This document shows, piece after piece, positions 44,779-53,187 of a DNA stretch of 64,000 nt. This DNA comes from UBA2040 sp041751955 (GTDB lineage: Bacteria > Bacteroidota > Bacteroidia > Flavobacteriales_D > Crocinitomicaceae): assembly GCA_041751955.1 (NCBI GenBank), contig JBGSIB010000059.1, positions 62,001-126,000 of the forward strand, read 5' to 3'. The notes beneath the pieces were generated by a model. It saw only the letters and a program-made list of their open reading frames with translations. It had not been told where the DNA came from and made no database searches. How positions within the stretch are numbered: the first letter of the stretch is position 1; every line of letters begins with the position of its first letter. Made by a program: the position numbers and the translations under genes.

Positions 44779-45695
44779 TCTTTGCTAATTTCTATGAGTG
44801 CGTCTATTTGATGAACATCCAAATGTAACTGGCCTTTGGCGTTGGGTTTGAAATTCATGTCAAATTTAACATTTTCTCGCCACTGTTCTCCCGCGTAGGA
44901 GTGCTTTTGAATAACGGTCTGACTAAAAGTTTCATCGAAAGTTTCGAATAGAACGATTAATTCGATGTTTCGTTTCAATAATTCTTCAAGTGATTTGTCC
45001 TTTAATGGCGAATCTTCATCGATTTTGTGCACAACTGTCCAAGTTAAAGGAAAGAACAGAATGGAATCCAATTCCAGCTTCAGTTGATGAAATTCTTTGT
45101 TGTAAGTATTTTCACCCATGCCTTTATCCAGGGAAAGTGTAAAGCTTATTTTTGATTTCAAAAGCACATTATCTCTTTGGTTCACCAACTTGATCATCAA
45201 TGCTTCGCCATCCTGAAAAGGTGTAATGATTGCATTTTTGCTGAAAGCAATTTTAAGAACCGGTTTAGAAAATCTTCCATAAAGAAGTCCGGTTGCTAAA
45301 GCTGTTATTGTTAATCCAAGAAATGCTTCAATTGTAGCGAAAATATTGGCCGTAAAACCTATTGGAGCAACATAACCAAACCCTAGAGTGGTGACAGTTT
45401 GTGTTGAAAAAAAGAAAGCGGTCCAAAAGGGCGGATAGTCGGCAGAGACATTACTCAATTGGTCCACACCAATGGTTAAGTATATGAGAGCGAATAATAA
45501 ATTTACAGAGATATAAACACCGAAAAGAATCAAAGTAAACTCTAGCCAAGATTTTCCCAATAAATGTTTGTAAAAATCACGAAAACCACTAACACCACCT
45601 TTTCTAACGATATTATAGGAACCATCGCGGTTGAGGAGTCGCTTAACTGGTTGAGAAAACTTCGTACCAAGACCAGGGTCATTTGTCTTTGCCAT
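44775..45695 (-). CDS. inward-rectifier (Kir/IRK-type) potassium channel
   Basis: The 306-residue protein has two membrane helices (about 53-75 and 115-140) around a pore loop with T103-L-G-F-G-Y108, a form of the T-V-G-Y-G filter, and a C-terminal cytoplasmic beta-rich domain (about 150-306), as in KirBac channels. It should form a tetrameric K+ channel. It starts the chain that runs through queE, porE-like, ubiA-type and maf. The gene at 45720-46082 lies 24 bp upstream on the same strand. Confidence 0.9.
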   Translation of the reverse strand: MAKTNDPGLGTKFSQPVKRLLNRDGSYNIVRKGGVSGFRDFYKHLLGKSWLEFTLILFGVYISVNLLFALIYLTIGVDQLSNVSADYPPFWTAFFFSTQTVTTLGFGYVAPIGFTANIFATIEAFLGLTITALATGLLYGRFSKPVLKIAFSKNAIITPFQDGEALMIKLVNQRDNVLLKSKISFTLSLDKGMGENTYNKEFHQLKLELDSILFFPLTWTVVHKIDEDSPLKDKSLEELLKRNIELIVLFETFDETFSQTVIQKHSYAGEQWRENVKFDMNFKPNAKGQLHLDVHQIDALIEISKD

Positions 45696-45719
45696 GGTAT
45701 AAAAATAGCTAAGCTTTAT

Positions 45720-46082
45720 CTAATTAGCGTCAATAATTTGCCAATTCTTTCTCAATCGATTTAATTCAAGTTTAAATTCGCGCATGGTTCGTCGATCATA
45801 CTTGCGACTTATCATTTTTTCGAAATTTATGCGAATCAAAAATAGGATAGGAGAACCCATTAAAGCTTCAGAAGTGCTTGGGTCAAATTCATAACTGCGA
45901 TATGCTTCAATTATTTTTCGTCTATCATCCAAGTCTGTTTCCGTTGGATTTCTTTTGTCGTTTAGTTCTTCTAAAAAAGGCAAAAGCTTGGAACTTAACT
46001 CGATGAAATGCCGCAGAACCACTACAGCATGGTTTATATGCTCTATGTTACGTGTTTTCATGATGTGTTCTTTTATTTGCAT
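45720..46082 (-). CDS. small helical protein of unknown function
   Basis: A 120-residue protein (possible start also at the ATG of 46061) with charged helices, E-R/K-rich and no signal peptide or membrane segment. I recognise no domain. It precedes the Kir channel gene by 24 bp, so it may regulate or accompany that operon. The divergent riboswitch-controlled B12 operon lies upstream. Confidence 0.65.
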   Translation of the reverse strand: MQIKEHIMKTRNIEHINHAVVVLRHFIELSSKLLPFLEELNDKRNPTETDLDDRRKIIEAYRSYEFDPSTSEALMGSPILFLIRINFEKMISRKYDRRTMREFKLELNRLRKNWQIIDAN

Positions 46083-46278
46083 GAGTTTAATCCTCTTCTG
46101 CTTTAAAAACGAAATCTTAAAATAAAAGGTTGGATTTCAAACATTGGTTTTACATAAAGTGTGCCATTTATTGAGTAAAGTGTTCAATTTTAAAATTCAA
46201 ACAATGAAATAAGATAATAGCTATCCACTACTAAATCTATTCTGAAAGATTCAGAATTAAAAACTACCTTTGTAACAT

Positions 46279-46448
46279 CATTTGAGCAATCAACTTCGTT
46301 GTTGATTTGAAATAAAGGAATCCAGTGCAATCCTGGAACTGTATCTGCAGCTGTAAAAGGCGCTAATGTCTCTTCAAATGCCACTGTCCAATAGCATAGG
46401 ACGGGAAGGCGAAGAGTGCGAGTCTTGAGTCAGAATACTTGCCAAATG
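46279..46448 (+). ncRNA. cobalamin riboswitch
   Basis: The aptamer begins with CATTTGAGCAA (46279-46289), which pairs with TTGCCAAATG (46439-46448). Conserved blocks follow in order: GGAATCCAGTGCAATCCTGG (46317-46336), CTGCAGCTGTAA (46345-46356), the B12 box GCCACTG (46380-46386), GGGAAGGC (46403-46410), GCGAGTC (46418-46424), then GAGTCAGAATACTTGCC. This order and these blocks define the cobalamin riboswitch. A hairpin (46460-46476) follows. The expression platform is not clear; the coding start is 119 bp beyond the aptamer. It controls the B12 uptake genes from 46568. Confidence 0.93.
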
Positions 46449-46567
46449 TGTAATACGGAGACTTCAGATTAAAGTCGAAGGAATTTGTGTGGAAGTTAAA
46501 GCTGCACCTCTTTTTTCATTCTGATTTCATCCATTTTTTTTATTTTATTAATTCATTAAAGAAAAAA

Positions 46568-47545
46568 ATGATGAAAAAACATTATTTATTTGGCCTAGCC
46601 ATTAGTGCTGCATTTGCGGTAAAATCTCAAACTGTTGTTGATTTCGAATCGACCATTTTATCACCCGAAACCTATAACAATGGTTCAGATCTTTCCGGTG
46701 GATTCACCTACGGATATTCGCATTTTTCTAATTATTACGATACTCTTTTCGATTACAATACGGGTTTTTCTATCTCCAATGTAGCGGATAATACTACACC
46801 TGGATACACTAACCAATATAGCGCCATCACTGGTTCTGGTTACAATTCAAGTAATTACGCTGTTTTTTATCCAGATGGTAAAATTACAATGACACCGTTG
46901 GTAGCGAATCTTATTCTGTCTGCCCGAATTACGAATACGACGTATGCCGCTTTATCCATGATGAACGGAGATGTAGTTGGGAAAAAGTTTGGCGATTCTA
47001 CCAATGCACAAGGACAATATGATGGAACAAATGGTGAAGATTATTTTATCCTGAAAATTTATGGGCGAACAACAATGGGCGACACAACTGGGATGGTTGA
47101 AGTCGTCTTGGCTGATTTTCGTTTTGCTGACAATTCACAAGACTTTATTTTGCAAGATTGGATAGATGTTGATTTGCAAGCACTTAACTCTGCTATCGCC
47201 AATGTAGATTACATTTCTTTCGACTTTGAGTCATCCGATATAGGAACTTTTGGGATCAATACACCAACCTATTTTGCCATGGATGATTTTATATTTACGG
47301 CCGGTACAATAGGATTGAACGAACTTTCAAATGATTATAAAATCTATCCAAATCCTGTTGAAGACAAATTAAGGATTGAGAACGCAATTGGCAATCTGAA
47401 AATTTCAGATGCTTTTGGTAAAACGGTCTTTGCCTCGCATCTCAATGGAACAACAAATGTTGATTTTTCCAGACTTACCTCAGGAATTTACTTTGTAAGC
47501 ATTGAAAATGAAGGAAGTATCTTTACAAAAAAGGTGATTAAATAA
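46568..47545 (+). CDS. BtuH-like DUF4465 protein with a T9SS sorting tail
   Basis: From the ATG at 46568 the product is 325 residues: signal peptide, then a DUF4465 domain (N-N-G-S-D-L-S-G-G-F near 36-45, N-Y-A-V-F near 98, N-T-T-Y-A near 122-126), then about 75 residues of a T9SS C-terminal sorting domain (Y-K-I-Y-P-N-P-V-E-D-K-L near 257-268, ending K-K-V-I-K). In gut Bacteroides, BtuH (DUF4465) proteins are surface-exposed lipoproteins that bind cobalamin; here export by the T9SS replaces lipidation. The cobalamin riboswitch directly upstream supports B12 binding. The next gene starts one base after its stop codon. Confidence 0.88.
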   Translation: MMKKHYLFGLAISAAFAVKSQTVVDFESTILSPETYNNGSDLSGGFTYGYSHFSNYYDTLFDYNTGFSISNVADNTTPGYTNQYSAITGSGYNSSNYAVFYPDGKITMTPLVANLILSARITNTTYAALSMMNGDVVGKKFGDSTNAQGQYDGTNGEDYFILKIYGRTTMGDTTGMVEVVLADFRFADNSQDFILQDWIDVDLQALNSAIANVDYISFDFESSDIGTFGINTPTYFAMDDFIFTAGTIGLNELSNDYKIYPNPVEDKLRIENAIGNLKISDAFGKTVFASHLNGTTNVDFSRLTSGIYFVSIENEGSIFTKKVIK

Positions 47546-47546
47546 G

Positions 47547-49544
47547 TTGAAAATTTTCCTTGTCATAGCTTTTGCTGGTTTTGTTTTCAAGGCAAGCGCA
47601 CAGCCGGATTCAACAGATGAAGTGCTGACCATGAAGTCCGTAAACATACGTGCGCTGCCAATAATTTATTTTACTAATCCTCTAAACGCTCAAACCATTT
47701 CACGAAAAGATATCGAAGAACTTCAACCCGAAGATGTGGGGCAATTGCTTCAAAAATTTCCGGGAATTTCAATGAAAAGTTATGGTGGGCTCGGTGGATT
47801 GAAAACCTTTTCTTTTCGCAGCTTGGGAAGTCAGCACACTGCAACGGTTTTGGATGGATTTACAGTTTTAAATGCCCAGTCTGGTCAATTGAACCTAGGA
47901 CAAATCCAAACCTCTAATTTGGAGTCTGTATCCATTGGCGAACAAATTGTACAAGTCAAAGCGCCCGTTTCATCTCTGGTCATGGCCAACGAACTTGTTT
48001 TAAGGACTTTTGAAGGAACGGAGCATGAGAATACTCAAAAAATCAGATCATCCGTAAAACTTGGCTCTTTTGGTCAAAGCGATAATTATTTGGGGTATCA
48101 TTTCGGAAAGAAAAAATTTGGTTTTACTGTTCATGCCAAATATCGACAAGCACAAGGGGAGTATCCTTTTTCTTTGAAAATCGGCAATTTCAATTATGAT
48201 GGAAGACAGACCAATAATCAATTGAAAGAATTGTATAGCGGCCTCAGTCTTTTTTATCGTCCAAATCAGATGAAACAACCCATACGGTTGATTTATCGCA
48301 ACTCGTTTATCGATCAAGGTTTGCCTGGAGCTGTGGTCCTTTACAACAACACAGATAAACAATATTTAAAAACAGAAAACCATTCCGTATCAATGGACTG
48401 GGAAGACAAATGGGGATTTACAAATGTTCGTTATTATGCTCAATATCAATATAATGAACAGAATTACCTCGACTCTCATTATTTAAACACACAAGGATTT
48501 TTAGAACGTAATTTTTACCAAAGTAACGCCAATTTGGGCTTGCGGTTTTTGCGCAATAAGTTTGGCGAATTGATACAATTTTATGGAGGAATTGAACAGG
48601 GTTATTCTTTTTTGAATTTTTCTGATGGCAGTTCAATACATCCCCAACGCTGGACAACCTACTCTTCGGCTGGATTGCATATAAATGAAAAGAAATATAT
48701 GCTAGACATGCGTTTTGGCCATCAATTGGTCAATGAAATCGGCGGATTAGAGGAAAGCACGAGAATTAAAAATCTCTTTTCACCTTATCTTCATTTTGAA
48801 ACGTATGAAAAAGGCCGATTCAAATGGAAATATGGTTTTACAACTTCTACAACTTCTCGCTTACCGAGTTTCAACGAACTGTATTACGCACAAGTAGGAA
48901 ATCAAGAATTGAAACCTGAAAAAGTCCGTCAATTTGTTCTTACCAATGGATTTTCAATTATCAACAACAAATGGCAATGGCGAAACAGTATTCAATTGTA
49001 TTTCAATCAAATAGAAGATAAAATTCTTTCTATCCCAACAAAAAACTTATTCATTTGGTCTATCCAAAATGTAGGATTAGTTCATGCAAGTGGTTTGGAT
49101 TTTAATCAATATATCAAACGTGAATTTTTTGGTTCTTGGTGGGTAGACCTTAATCTAAATTATAGCTATCAACGCAGCATCAACCGAACAGATAAAAACG
49201 ATGTGAATTATGGTTCACAAATTGCGTATATCCCCGAACACAACGGAAATGCAGATGTAACAATAAGAACAAAAAAATCTGGATGTCGTTTTTCTAGTTC
49301 ATTTATTGGAGAGAGATACAGTTTGAATGAAAATATTCCCAGTAACTTACTCGAACCATTCGTAATTTTCGACGCATCGATTTTTCACACTTTTAATTTT
49401 AACTACAAAAGAGAAGAGGGATTGAGTCAAAAATTGACTCTACAATTTCAAGTAAAAAACATACTAAATCAAAATTACACCTACGTTCGAAACTTCGTAA
49501 TGCCTGGTAGAAACTTTTTAATATCAATTTCTTATGCTTTGTAA
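47547..49544 (+). CDS. BtuB-like TonB-dependent receptor
   Basis: A 665-residue outer-membrane receptor. Signal peptide (to about residue 19), then a plug domain (I-S-R-K-D-I-E-E-L near 51-59, F-P-G-I-S-M near 72-77) and a 22-strand-type barrel ending in an aromatic terminus (F-L-I-S-I-S-Y-A-L). The start is a TTG because no ATG gives a signal peptide. It lies under the cobalamin riboswitch and between the BtuH- and BtuG-like genes, so cobalamin import is the likely role. Its stop overlaps the next gene by 11 bp. Confidence 0.9.
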   Translation: MKIFLVIAFAGFVFKASAQPDSTDEVLTMKSVNIRALPIIYFTNPLNAQTISRKDIEELQPEDVGQLLQKFPGISMKSYGGLGGLKTFSFRSLGSQHTATVLDGFTVLNAQSGQLNLGQIQTSNLESVSIGEQIVQVKAPVSSLVMANELVLRTFEGTEHENTQKIRSSVKLGSFGQSDNYLGYHFGKKKFGFTVHAKYRQAQGEYPFSLKIGNFNYDGRQTNNQLKELYSGLSLFYRPNQMKQPIRLIYRNSFIDQGLPGAVVLYNNTDKQYLKTENHSVSMDWEDKWGFTNVRYYAQYQYNEQNYLDSHYLNTQGFLERNFYQSNANLGLRFLRNKFGELIQFYGGIEQGYSFLNFSDGSSIHPQRWTTYSSAGLHINEKKYMLDMRFGHQLVNEIGGLEESTRIKNLFSPYLHFETYEKGRFKWKYGFTTSTTSRLPSFNELYYAQVGNQELKPEKVRQFVLTNGFSIINNKWQWRNSIQLYFNQIEDKILSIPTKNLFIWSIQNVGLVHASGLDFNQYIKREFFGSWWVDLNLNYSYQRSINRTDKNDVNYGSQIAYIPEHNGNADVTIRTKKSGCRFSSSFIGERYSLNENIPSNLLEPFVIFDASIFHTFNFNYKREEGLSQKLTLQFQVKNILNQNYTYVRNFVMPGRNFLISISYAL

Positions 49545-50589
49545 AAAACTTTTCATCTTCACATTGGTGCTTGTTGCTTTTTCGTCTTGTAAGAAAAAGG
49601 AAATGCCGCCTTGTCCGCCAAGCATGGAATCTTTGCATGGAAAATGGCTGGTTTTGAACGAAGGCCTTTTTCAGCACAACAACAGCTCGATTTCTCAGAT
49701 AGATCCGAATTCAGGAATAGCTACGCATACTTTTTTCGAAGTGCAAGTTGGGCGGCCTCTTGGCGATACAGGAAATGATATGAAACGTTACGGCAACAAA
49801 ATCTATGTCGTAGTGAATGTAAGTTCAACAATCGAAGTTTTGGATGCGAAAACAGGCGTGAGTATTCAACAAATTTCCATGCAAGAAAATGGACAAGCGA
49901 AACAGCCGCGCTATATCGATTTTCACAATGGAAAAGCATTTATTTCCTGTTATGATGGCTTTGTAGACGTTTTGGATACAGTAAGTCTGACCATTACGAA
50001 CCGTATTCAAGTCGGCAGTAATCCTGACCATCTCAAAGTAGCGGGCAATAGATTGTATGTCAGTAATTCTGGCGGACTAAATTTCCCGAATGTTGATTCT
50101 ACCGTTAGCGTAGTTTCTCTTACCTCCTTTAAGGAAATCAAAAAAATAACAGTTGGATTAAATCCAGGATCGATTACCGTTGGAGGAAATGGAGATATCT
50201 ATGTTGTTTCTCGTGGAAATTTTGGTTCATTCCCGTCGCGCATGCACCGAATAGAAACGCTTGGTGACACTAAGGCTGAAGATTATCCATTTTCAGCATC
50301 ACAATTGTCTGAATTCGGTGGAAACATTCTGATTTTCGAAAACGAAGGACAAGGCAGCTTAAAATTATTTGATATTTCCACAAATACTCTTGCCAGCAAT
50401 GATTTTCTGTCTTTATCAGGAATTGTAACGCCATATAAAATACAAGGAAACTATTCAGAAAACCTACTTTTCGTTATGGATGCGAACGGATATGTGAATT
50501 CGGGATATGTTTATATATTTGATGTAAGTGGCGTTTTTATTCGAAAAGAGCATGTGGGATTGGTGCCGACGGCGGTACTTGTTTTATAA
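49534..50589 (+). CDS. BtuG-like beta-propeller lipoprotein (B12 surface binding)
   Basis: A 351-residue lipoprotein (C19 in A-F-S-S-C). The mature part repeats beta-propeller units such as V-V-N-V-S-S-T-I-E-V-L-D and A-F-I-S-C-Y-D-G-F-V-D-V-L, as in YncE/DUF5074-type proteins. BtuG of Bacteroides is such a propeller and binds cobalamin tightly on the cell surface, partnering BtuB. The B12 riboswitch at 46.3 kb and its position after a BtuB-like receptor make this its probable role. It converges with the lipid kinase gene, overlapping by 6 bp. Confidence 0.85.
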   Translation: MLCKKLFIFTLVLVAFSSCKKKEMPPCPPSMESLHGKWLVLNEGLFQHNNSSISQIDPNSGIATHTFFEVQVGRPLGDTGNDMKRYGNKIYVVVNVSSTIEVLDAKTGVSIQQISMQENGQAKQPRYIDFHNGKAFISCYDGFVDVLDTVSLTITNRIQVGSNPDHLKVAGNRLYVSNSGGLNFPNVDSTVSVVSLTSFKEIKKITVGLNPGSITVGGNGDIYVVSRGNFGSFPSRMHRIETLGDTKAEDYPFSASQLSEFGGNILIFENEGQGSLKLFDISTNTLASNDFLSLSGIVTPYKIQGNYSENLLFVMDANGYVNSGYVYIFDVSGVFIRKEHVGLVPTAVLVL

Positions 50590-51504
50590 TTCCATCTGCG
50601 TTCCAGTCCATAACAATTTTAAGCCACCTTTAAGCACAGAAAAAGTGAAATCCTCAGCCCCAATGTTTTCACCATCCACTTCGGTAAACAATTGTCTGTC
50701 AAGTACTTTTATAGAAATGGATTCCGTTTCAAAATAAGTGACTTCGGGATGTGTAATTTCTTTTCCTTGCTTTAATTTCCCAAGGTTCTTGATATAATCC
50801 GAAAATGAAACATTGCCCAATAGAGTAATGCTCAATTTCCCATCTTCGATTTCAGCATTCGGATGGATGTACAAACCATGACCGAAAGCCTTTCCGTTGC
50901 AAACAGCCATCAGTAGCATTTTTCCCGAATAATTGTTCTCCAAACTTTTTATTTCTACATCTGCTTTTCTGAAAGTGGCAAAAGATTTCAAAATAGCTAG
51001 GGCATAGGCGACTTTTCCCTTGAGACGTATCGTTTTACGGAAGGATTCTAAAGTTTCAACAACATGACCATCGAAACCAATTCCCGCAATATTCAAGGCG
51101 AAATAAGAGGTTTTGTTGGATTCTAGATGAATCAAATCAATTGGTTTTGAAATTCTATTTTTCAAGGACTCAATGAACTTTTGAGGATTAAATACCCCAA
51201 GTATTTTGTGGAAGTCATTTCCTGTTCCGTTGGGAATAATGCCAAAAACAACTTCGTTTTTGCGCGCCGAAAGCTGAATACCATTGACCACTTCGTTGCA
51301 AGTACCATCGCCACCAACAGATATGATGTATTGGAACCCTTCGTCACATGCTTTTTGGGCAAAATGAATGGCTTCTTTTGGTTTTGATGATTTGAGAATT
51401 TGAACATCGAAAAAAGCATCGTTTACAATCAAATCCACAGTTAATGCGGAATTTCTATTCAATTTCCGACTGCCATTGATTATTAATGCGACTTTTGTGT
51501 TCAT
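50584..51504 (-). CDS. diacylglycerol kinase-catalytic-domain lipid kinase (YegS/BmrU type)
   Basis: A 306-residue kinase with the catalytic G-G-D-G-T near 64-68 and I-I-P-N-G-T-G-N-D-F near 89-98, typical of the diacylglycerol kinase catalytic domain of bacterial lipid kinases. It should phosphorylate a diacylglycerol, sphingoid base or related lipid at the membrane; the exact lipid is unknown. It is divergent from the Crp/Fnr gene at 51558 with 53 bp between. Confidence 0.9.
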   Translation of the reverse strand: MNTKVALIINGSRKLNRNSALTVDLIVNDAFFDVQILKSSKPKEAIHFAQKACDEGFQYIISVGGDGTCNEVVNGIQLSARKNEVVFGIIPNGTGNDFHKILGVFNPQKFIESLKNRISKPIDLIHLESNKTSYFALNIAGIGFDGHVVETLESFRKTIRLKGKVAYALAILKSFATFRKADVEIKSLENNYSGKMLLMAVCNGKAFGHGLYIHPNAEIEDGKLSITLLGNVSFSDYIKNLGKLKQGKEITHPEVTYFETESISIKVLDRQLFTEVDGENIGAEDFTFSVLKGGLKLLWTGTQMEL

Positions 51505-51557
51505 GCGTCGTTGAAAATAAGATTTATTTTTGTTTATGTGTATAAGTACCAGTTAGT

Positions 51558-52181
51558 ATGGAAAAATTGAAAACTCAATTGTCTTTTTTAGGTCAAGAAT
51601 TGTTAGAAGAAATTTTAGAGAATTCTCAAATTGTTGAGGTTCCGAAAAACCAGGAAATTTTACGTGAAGAACAGTATGTCAAGGTTTTACCGATTGTCTT
51701 AGAAGGTTTAGTTAAAGTTTTTTCAAGTCATGAGGATAAAGAATTTTTGCTTTATTACATTCAGCCAGTTGAAAGTTGTATCATGTCTTTCTCTTCAATA
51801 ATTAATCATTCACCCAGTAAAATTTATGCTGTTACAGAAACAGATTCTGAACTTTTGTTGCTTCCTGCGGAAAAGGTAGAAGCGTGGATCAAGAAGTATC
51901 CAAAATTCAATAGTTTGATTTACCAACAATACAACCTACGCTATAGTGAGCTTTTGGACTCTATCCAGCACATGATTTTCGATAAATTAGACAAACGTTT
52001 GTATGATTTTTTAATTGAAAAGAAAAATCTTACGCACGAAAATCCACTACAAATTTCTCATCGACAAATTGCAAGTGAACTAGGCACAGCAAGGGAAGTA
52101 GTCAGTCGGTTGATGAAAAAACTAGAAATAGAAGGGAAAATTGAACAAGGCGTACAAAGTGTAATGATTTTGGAGGAGTGA
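51558..52181 (+). CDS. Crp/Fnr-family regulator with a CRP-like recognition helix
   Basis: A 207-residue regulator with a cyclic-nucleotide-binding-like domain (about 5-120) and winged helix-turn-helix (about 165-200). The recognition helix contains R179-E180-V-V-S-R184, matching the R180-E181-x3-R185 trio with which E. coli CRP contacts GTGA. The effector pocket is not obvious; one cysteine, C74, lies where the other regulator has three. It stands directly before the DUF2892 gene, and its stop codon overlaps a perfect GTGA-N6-TCAC palindrome that it may bind. Confidence 0.9.
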   Translation: MEKLKTQLSFLGQELLEEILENSQIVEVPKNQEILREEQYVKVLPIVLEGLVKVFSSHEDKEFLLYYIQPVESCIMSFSSIINHSPSKIYAVTETDSELLLLPAEKVEAWIKKYPKFNSLIYQQYNLRYSELLDSIQHMIFDKLDKRLYDFLIEKKNLTHENPLQISHRQIASELGTAREVVSRLMKKLEIEGKIEQGVQSVMILEE

Positions 52182-52221
52182 TAAATGTCACTGCTTTCCC
52201 ATCTTAGCAAGAGTAAATTTG
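52178..52221 (+). promoter_or_regulatory. predicted Crp/Fnr-activated promoter of the DUF2892 gene
   Basis: GTGATAAATGTCAC (52178-52191), a perfect palindrome in its outer arms, is followed after 22 bp by TAAATTTG (52214-52221), a full -7 match. The site overlaps the stop codon (52179-52181) of the Crp/Fnr gene before it. No -33 TTTG is seen at 19-20 bp. The operator centre would be near -41.5 for a start about five bases past the -7, the classical class II activator position. Geometry equals that of the sites at 17.8 and 19.7 kb. Confidence 0.75.
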
Positions 52222-52268
52222 TACAAAGAAGTTGAAAAAGTCGGCTTTGAAAATGTAAAAATTGAATT

Positions 52269-52478
52269 ATGATGAAAACAAACATGGGATCCGCAGACCG
52301 CATTATCCGATTGGTAATCGCTGCATTGATAGCAATTTTATTTTTCACCAACGTTATTTCTGGAACTTTGGGCATAATATTAATCGTAGTTGCAGGAATA
52401 TTCGCTTTAACTAGTTTTGTCAGCTTTTGTCCTTTGTACACGATTGTTGGCTTTAGCACCTGTCCAACTAAAAAATAG
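52269..52478 (+). CDS. DUF2892 family small membrane protein
   Basis: A 69-residue protein with two membrane helices and the family pattern N-M-G-S-A-D-R-I-I-R-L-V-I-A near the start and F-C-P-L-Y-T-I-V-G-F-S-T-C-P near the end. DUF2892 domains occur in rhodanese proteins such as YgaP and near sulfur genes. It follows its own predicted activator and operator, which ties it to the sulfur-linked Crp/Fnr regulon inferred for this window. Two ATGs stand in tandem at the start. A terminator-like hairpin follows. Confidence 0.88.
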   Translation: MMKTNMGSADRIIRLVIAALIAILFFTNVISGTLGIILIVVAGIFALTSFVSFCPLYTIVGFSTCPTKK

Positions 52479-52489
52479 ATTAAACCAGT

Positions 52490-52526
52490 AGAAAAGCGAA
52501 CTTGATTTTACTCAAGTTTGCTTTCT
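52490..52526 (+). terminator. hairpin, probable terminator after DUF2892
   Basis: A near-perfect stem (52490-52505 with 52512-52526; core AACTTGA/TCAAGTT) with a 6-nt loop is followed by ATTTCTA, a short and weak U tract. It lies between the DUF2892 stop (52478) and the methyltransferase ATG (52544), which argues against an earlier start for the latter at 52502. Confidence 0.65.
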
Positions 52527-52543
52527 ATTTCTACCTTTGGTTC

Positions 52544-53128
52544 ATGAAAGAATTGAATCCAGATTACTGGACGAGCCGATACCAAGAAAATCAAACAGGC
52601 TGGGACCTAGGGCAAGTTTCGCCACCATTAAAAGCTTATTTCAACCAACTCGAGAATAAGGAATTGAAAATTCTTATTCCTGGTTGCGGTCGAGGATACG
52701 AAGGGATTTACCTTTTGGAGAAGGGCTTCCATAATGTTTTTCTTGCCGACTATTCTGAAGCAGCGATTAGCGAAATCAAAAGAAGCTGTCCGCATTATCC
52801 TCAAAACCAGTTGCATTGCATTAATTTCTTTCATCTCGAGGGTACTTTTGATTTAATCATAGAACAAACGATGTTTTGTGCGATTAATCCCTCTTTACGC
52901 ATGGATTACGTTAAAAAAGCTTCTGAATTGTTGTCCGAAAACGGCAAAATTGTTGGCGTTTTGTTCAATCGAGATTTTGAAGGAGGCCCACCATTTGGAG
53001 GTTCAAAAGAGGAATATTGGACCTTGTTTGAAGAATATTTTGATATTGTTTCGATGGAAGAATGTCACAACTCTATTGCTCCAAGAATGGGACACGAAGT
53101 CTTTTTTATTGCCAAAAAGAAAAAATAA
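52544..53128 (+). CDS. TPMT-family S-adenosylmethionine methyltransferase
   Basis: From the ATG at 52544 the 194-residue product matches thiopurine-type methyltransferases: Y-W-T-S-R-Y near 7-12, T-G-W-D-L-G near 17-22, the SAM loop I-P-G-C-G-R-G-Y-E near 45-53 and F-D-L-I-I-E-Q-T near 99-106. It should methylate a small thiol or selenol, a tellurite, or a similar soft substrate. Its place downstream of a sulfur-linked regulator and DUF2892 protein suggests thiol detoxification. It converges with the MoxR gene. Confidence 0.88.
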   Translation: MKELNPDYWTSRYQENQTGWDLGQVSPPLKAYFNQLENKELKILIPGCGRGYEGIYLLEKGFHNVFLADYSEAAISEIKRSCPHYPQNQLHCINFFHLEGTFDLIIEQTMFCAINPSLRMDYVKKASELLSENGKIVGVLFNRDFEGGPPFGGSKEEYWTLFEEYFDIVSMEECHNSIAPRMGHEVFFIAKKKK

Positions 53129-53187
53129 AAACGATAGGGTGATTTTTTTTACACCAATCATTTCACACCATTCTTTTTTCTAATATT

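Noticed and set aside
46190..46384. 64-residue minus-strand reading frame
   Set aside because: It runs antisense through the cobalamin riboswitch; its conservation is explained by the RNA structure, not by coding.
53139..53152. GTGA-N6-TTAC match (a run of T in the centre)
   Set aside because: It sits between converging genes with no gene downstream, and its centre is a T run, so it is probably chance or part of a weak terminator.
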